32,047 nt of DNA from Asterionellopsis glacialis. Its lineage: Eukaryota > Bacillariophyta > Plagiogrammaphyceae > Rhaphoneidales > Asterionellopsidaceae. Location: positions 48,270 to 80,316 of the forward strand of contig WKLE02000186.1 in assembly GCA_014885115.2 (NCBI GenBank), written 5' to 3'. The translations under genes and the position numbers were made by a program. Under the pieces are notes generated by a model. It worked only from the letters and a program-made list of their open reading frames with translations, was not told where the DNA came from and ran no database searches. Positions 28,921 through 32,047 of the stretch are shown one piece after another; the first letter of the stretch is position 1, and every line of letters starts with the position of its first letter.

Positions 28921-29787
28921 ATGATGCGACAAAATGATATTTTTTCCTGGTTCGTGATGGCACTACTAGCAATTGTCACCCATCATCAACACCAATGTCA
29001 AGCGTTTATACTTAATTCACAACGCAATACAATGAATGACTGTAATAAAGTTAAACTACTACAATATCAACAAGGAACAACTTTTGTAATTTCGTCTCTG
29101 TCCTTGTCATTGTCGTTTTCATGTTCATCTACTTCTGCTCTACATGGTCAAAATGGGAACAATGATGATATGGATAATGAGAATGACAATACTATGGACG
29201 TCAGTATCGACAACAGCAATAACTGTGATGATGAGAATACTGCGTTAGCAACGACCCAAAAGATAAATACTGCTATTACTCTTCAACGTCAAGCGGAAGC
29301 ACTTCGATCAGAAGCTCTCATGATTGAAAAGGCATTGAATGAAACAAAGGCTGAAAAACTACGTAAAGAAACTGAAAAAATTGAATATTGGATACAACAT
29401 TTATTATTGGTGGATACGAATAACAATAATAATAAGGATAAGGATGATGATGATGGTGGTTCTTCAGCACCACAAGTTGAAATTTTAAATACCAAGGATC
29501 GTGTAGCACAATTGTTACAAGAGGAACGGTTTTCGGCAGAACAAATTAATAAAATATTTTATCGTATATGTGAAACATCTGCACCACATCAAAGTATAGA
29601 CAATCATTCACCTCTGATCGAATTGTTGTTAGAAGCCGCGTGCAAGGTTGATTGCTTAGAACGTGAAGAAAATCCAAACAAACGTTGGAATCATCGTGTG
29701 GAACGTGATTTGCGTAAAAAGCTTTTTGCCATGGGATGGAATATACACTTGGAAGATGAAGATAATGGATTTGAACGATTCAACTAA
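28921..29787 (+). CDS. unknown plastid-type coiled-coil protein
   Basis: 288 aa from the ATG at 28921 (a tandem ATG ATG). The signal peptide WFVMALLAIVTHHQHQCQAF ends QAF|ILN, an ASAFAP-like site; plastid import is inferred. A low-complexity Asp/Asn stretch (about 80-107) is followed by a clear amphipathic coiled coil, LQRQAEALRSEALMIEKALN then ETKAEKLRKETEKIEYWIQH (about 121-161). An Asn/Asp insert (167-179) follows. The C-terminal domain (DRVAQLLQEERFSAEQINKI onward) is helical, with a basic segment RWNHRVERDLRKKLFAMGW, and ends in an acidic tail. The family is not identified, so no function is assigned. Confidence 0.75.
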   Translation: MMRQNDIFSWFVMALLAIVTHHQHQCQAFILNSQRNTMNDCNKVKLLQYQQGTTFVISSLSLSLSFSCSSTSALHGQNGNNDDMDNENDNTMDVSIDNSNNCDDENTALATTQKINTAITLQRQAEALRSEALMIEKALNETKAEKLRKETEKIEYWIQHLLLVDTNNNNNKDKDDDDGGSSAPQVEILNTKDRVAQLLQEERFSAEQINKIFYRICETSAPHQSIDNHSPLIELLLEAACKVDCLEREENPNKRWNHRVERDLRKKLFAMGWNIHLEDEDNGFERFN

Positions 29788-30108
29788 AAAAAAGTTGGGG
29801 TGGCCTTGGTGGTCACTTTCTAATATTATAGAAGACGACTGCAGGCAGTATACTATGGTCTCTGTGGTCACTCTCTAAAACTATAGTGGAATGCTACAAG
29901 AAGAAAAGAAAAAGAAGTGATTTTCTTTTTTTGTGATAGACACGACATATTGATATTGCTTGTCAGGCATGTATCGCTTCAACCAATTGTATATCTATGG
30001 TGGCATTTGCTCTTCTATGGCGATCACAAAGCAGATGAGATGAGAAGCTACAAACAATATAAGTCTCTCTCTAGAGAAAATAAAGTCTGACATAATTATT
30101 GTTTATTT
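29788..30108. other. convergent 3' intergenic region
   Basis: 321 nt between the stops of the 28921 gene and the sulfotransferase. Contains an imperfect direct repeat and the palindrome TCTCTAGAGA at 30068-30077. No gene seen. Confidence 0.5.
29809..29886. repeat. imperfect direct repeat, about 54-bp period
   Basis: GGTGGTCACTTTCTAATATT followed by ATAG (from 29809) recurs as TGTGGTCACTCTCTAAAACT followed by ATAG (from 29863). Located 21 nt after the stop of the 28921 gene, hence probably in its 3' UTR. Confidence 0.65.
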
Positions 30109-31752
30109 TTATAGTAAATGGGAACAATGTTTTCGTGTCAAATATACTGCCTTTTGCCAATAATACAATATCATATCAAACTTATTGAAATGCCATAAAA
30201 AATCATAATCAGCTTGGCATAAGGCTGTTTTGGCGTTGTTATCCATGACTTTGCCAGCTGGTACAACATGTTGTATATCTTTGGTATTTTCCCATCCTAA
30301 TAATGATTTCAGTGAGTCGCCACCGGATATTGACATGAATTCGGTCAACATGACTAAATGAAATTGAGATAAAGTCCGTATTGCCATTTCAAAAGATTCC
30401 AAGGCTTGCACGTTATCATCATCTGTTGCTTCAATATTGATTTTGTTCTTCTTCTTCTTCTTGGGAGTCGTAGGTGGGTATTTGTCCTGGTTCATGCCGT
30501 TCGCCGTTAAAGACGTAGTGTATAATGGCATGGTACCATTACTAAATTTCCATGTCATATAATTATACCGACCTATATGTGATGCTACGTTCAGGGTACT
30601 TGGTGGGACACGACTTGACTTTGAATGTTGTCGTTTTAACCATACAGGAAATGGTAGTGTTTCCTTAGGTCCGTTTAATACTCCCCAAAAGTTATAGGCC
30701 GATAATAATCGATTCAATGGATGCCGGATTGTAGTGACAAACAATAGTGTACCGCTACTACCATATGTATTTGACGTTTCATCCATCATCTGTTGTCCTT
30801 GTTCTGTATCATACAAGAATCGTTCAGGGGGGAATGGTTGCCATTCGTTCGCTACAAGACGATGTGCATGATCTTGTATCCAATGATGTAATTTCTCATT
30901 GGACCATAATCCTACACGTGCATCACGTAATTTTTTTTCAGATGGCATACAATAAAATTGCGGTACTTCCTCTTTTGGCATGTTGGATTTTGCTAATTTA
31001 CAAAATGTTGTCCCACCCGCTTTACTTAAATGTTCATACCAAACCATAGGAATTATGTCTTTGCCTGGTTGTTTTAGACCATCACCCCCGTTATTGTTGT
31101 TGTTGTTGTTGTTATTGTTGCTGTTCTTTTCATGACGATGTTTGAATAGTTCAGATGAGTCCAAATTTGGTATCGGTGGTAACCATTTGGGTAATGTTGT
31201 AGAAGATGTGAATGGACAAATATTCTTCGTTTCCAAAGATTGCAAATTAAATATATCATTGTTTATTGTATCATCACCATTATCATTATTGTTTGCTTGT
31301 TTTGTAGGATTTTCTCCTACTATTGCAGATCTTATCTCATTTGTTGGTTTCTGAGAAAATGATACAAGAAATTCAACTACTTGATCTATAGATTGTAAGT
31401 CTGATTTTGTAAGTCTTTGATTTATAATGTTCATTGTTCTTGTTGTATTATTTGGAAATGATGACGACGATAAGGATGAATAAAAGGAAGAATCTAAACG
31501 GTTGACATTTGCTCCTATTATGGATTCATCATTCTGACCGTTTAGGAAAGAATAGTAAAGAAAAGAAAATCCCATCAAAAAGAAAAAGATGGATACATGG
31601 TAACTTAATTTGTTGTTGTTGTACTTGGATAATTTTTTTCGTTTTATATTTTTGTGGCCAGTTCTTTTTGGATAACGATCCAATGCTTTTGAACGATATT
31701 CATCCTTTGATCCTCCATCAGGACCGTGACGATGATGCAGCTCTTCTGGCAT
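30109..31752 (-). CDS. type II membrane sulfotransferase-like protein
   Basis: 547 aa; the first ATG is at 31752 (the frame reaches 31770 only through a TTG). Topology: basic cytosolic tail (RSKALDRYPKRTGHKNIKRK), one transmembrane anchor (about 53-71, VSIFFFLMGFSFLYYSFLN), then a lumenal stem that is Ser/Asn-rich with a poly-Asn run near 212-221. The catalytic domain starts near PMVWYEHLSKAGGTTFCKLA; the Lys there (K244) is in the 5'-phosphosulfate loop. The 3'-phosphate motif is TIRHPLNRLLSAYNFW (341-356). This matches Golgi PAPS-dependent carbohydrate sulfotransferases, broadly the heparan 2-O/chondroitin type, so sulfation of secreted or wall glycans is inferred. Acceptor unknown. An Asn/Lys-rich insert (TTPKKKKKNK) lies in the C-terminal part. 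Confidence 0.82.
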   Translation of the reverse strand: MPEELHHRHGPDGGSKDEYRSKALDRYPKRTGHKNIKRKKLSKYNNNKLSYHVSIFFFLMGFSFLYYSFLNGQNDESIIGANVNRLDSSFYSSLSSSSFPNNTTRTMNIINQRLTKSDLQSIDQVVEFLVSFSQKPTNEIRSAIVGENPTKQANNNDNGDDTINNDIFNLQSLETKNICPFTSSTTLPKWLPPIPNLDSSELFKHRHEKNSNNNNNNNNNNGGDGLKQPGKDIIPMVWYEHLSKAGGTTFCKLAKSNMPKEEVPQFYCMPSEKKLRDARVGLWSNEKLHHWIQDHAHRLVANEWQPFPPERFLYDTEQGQQMMDETSNTYGSSGTLLFVTTIRHPLNRLLSAYNFWGVLNGPKETLPFPVWLKRQHSKSSRVPPSTLNVASHIGRYNYMTWKFSNGTMPLYTTSLTANGMNQDKYPPTTPKKKKKNKINIEATDDDNVQALESFEMAIRTLSQFHLVMLTEFMSISGGDSLKSLLGWENTKDIQHVVPAGKVMDNNAKTALCQADYDFLWHFNKFDMILYYWQKAVYLTRKHCSHLL

Positions 31753-31892
31753 TGCTGAACACAGGCTCAACTCAAGCGTTGTTTTGCGAGATTGTGATGC
31801 TTTCGGGTTTTGCAGGTGGTCGTTGCTTGGCAGCTTGTAAATTTTTGGAATTTCAAATTTTTTGAGGTTGGAAGAAATAAAAAATAGTGCCT

Positions 31893-31914
31893 GTACTGGT
31901 ACTAGTACCGGTAC
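31893..31914. repeat. GGTAC-core hairpin 3
   Basis: A 22-nt palindrome with one G-T mismatch and the perfect core GGTACTAGTACC (31898-31909), followed directly by GAGCTC. It lies about 140 nt upstream of the sulfotransferase ATG. The rest of 31753-32047 shows no gene. Confidence 0.8.
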
Positions 31915-32047
31915 GAGCTCTTGAGCCTTGAAATACCAGTACCATGCATACGTTTTTTTATCTCCATCTCTCTCTAGGAAACGCTATTTTTCTCGATTAG
32001 AACTTTTTTGCCTTTTTTTTCTCGATGGAAGCAGGTAATTTCAACCT

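Overview
The window reads as nuclear DNA of a diatom, or a close stramenopile relative with a complex plastid. The reasons are: AT-rich intergenic DNA; single-gene units on both strands with no operons; short GT-AG introns (roughly 90-150 nt); and many precursors that begin with a signal peptide followed by an aromatic residue at the predicted cleavage point (the ASAFAP-like motif of diatom plastid import), e.g. NAFVLP, SSFQVTP, DAFTTT, QAFILN. The species cannot be fixed from sequence alone.

Layout: 16 protein genes are supported. Left third: a plastid S1-domain RNA-binding protein (206-2494, one intron), convergent with a phytanoyl-CoA dioxygenase-like protein (3929-2601); an unknown plastid membrane protein (4585-5376); a Ser-rich unknown protein (6847-6131); and type I phosphomannose isomerase (8238-9908). 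Middle: an SLC44/CTL choline-transporter-like protein (11075-13010, two introns); an intergenic tract with a diverged tandem duplication and several palindromes (13011-14930); a TPR-like protein (14931-15845); a patatin-like phospholipase (17351-16164); and an alpha/beta-hydrolase whose catalytic residues look degenerate (18058-19221). Right third: a bacterial-type GNAT acetyltransferase (19775-20623); an MFS transporter (22730-20904, two introns); an unknown membrane protein with a probable in-frame intron (24698-23283); an unknown plastid protein (25194-25787); plastid terminal oxidase PTOX (27016-28005); a coiled-coil plastid-type protein (28921-29787); and a type II membrane sulfotransferase (31752-30109).

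The genes do not form one pathway. Seven of 16 look plastid-directed (S1 protein, PhyH-like protein, 4585 protein, MFS transporter, 25194 protein, PTOX, 28921 protein). PMI feeds GDP-mannose for glycan and wall polysaccharides, and the sulfotransferase probably modifies such glycans in the Golgi. No CRISPR, rRNA, convincing tRNA, prophage or coding transposon was found. The most unusual non-coding material is the 13.06-13.96 kb duplicated element, a set of GGTAC-core hairpins, recurrent CTCTAGAG palindromes, and a repeat-rich divergent promoter at 17.45-17.75 kb. I could run no homology search; family calls rest on motifs recognised by eye.
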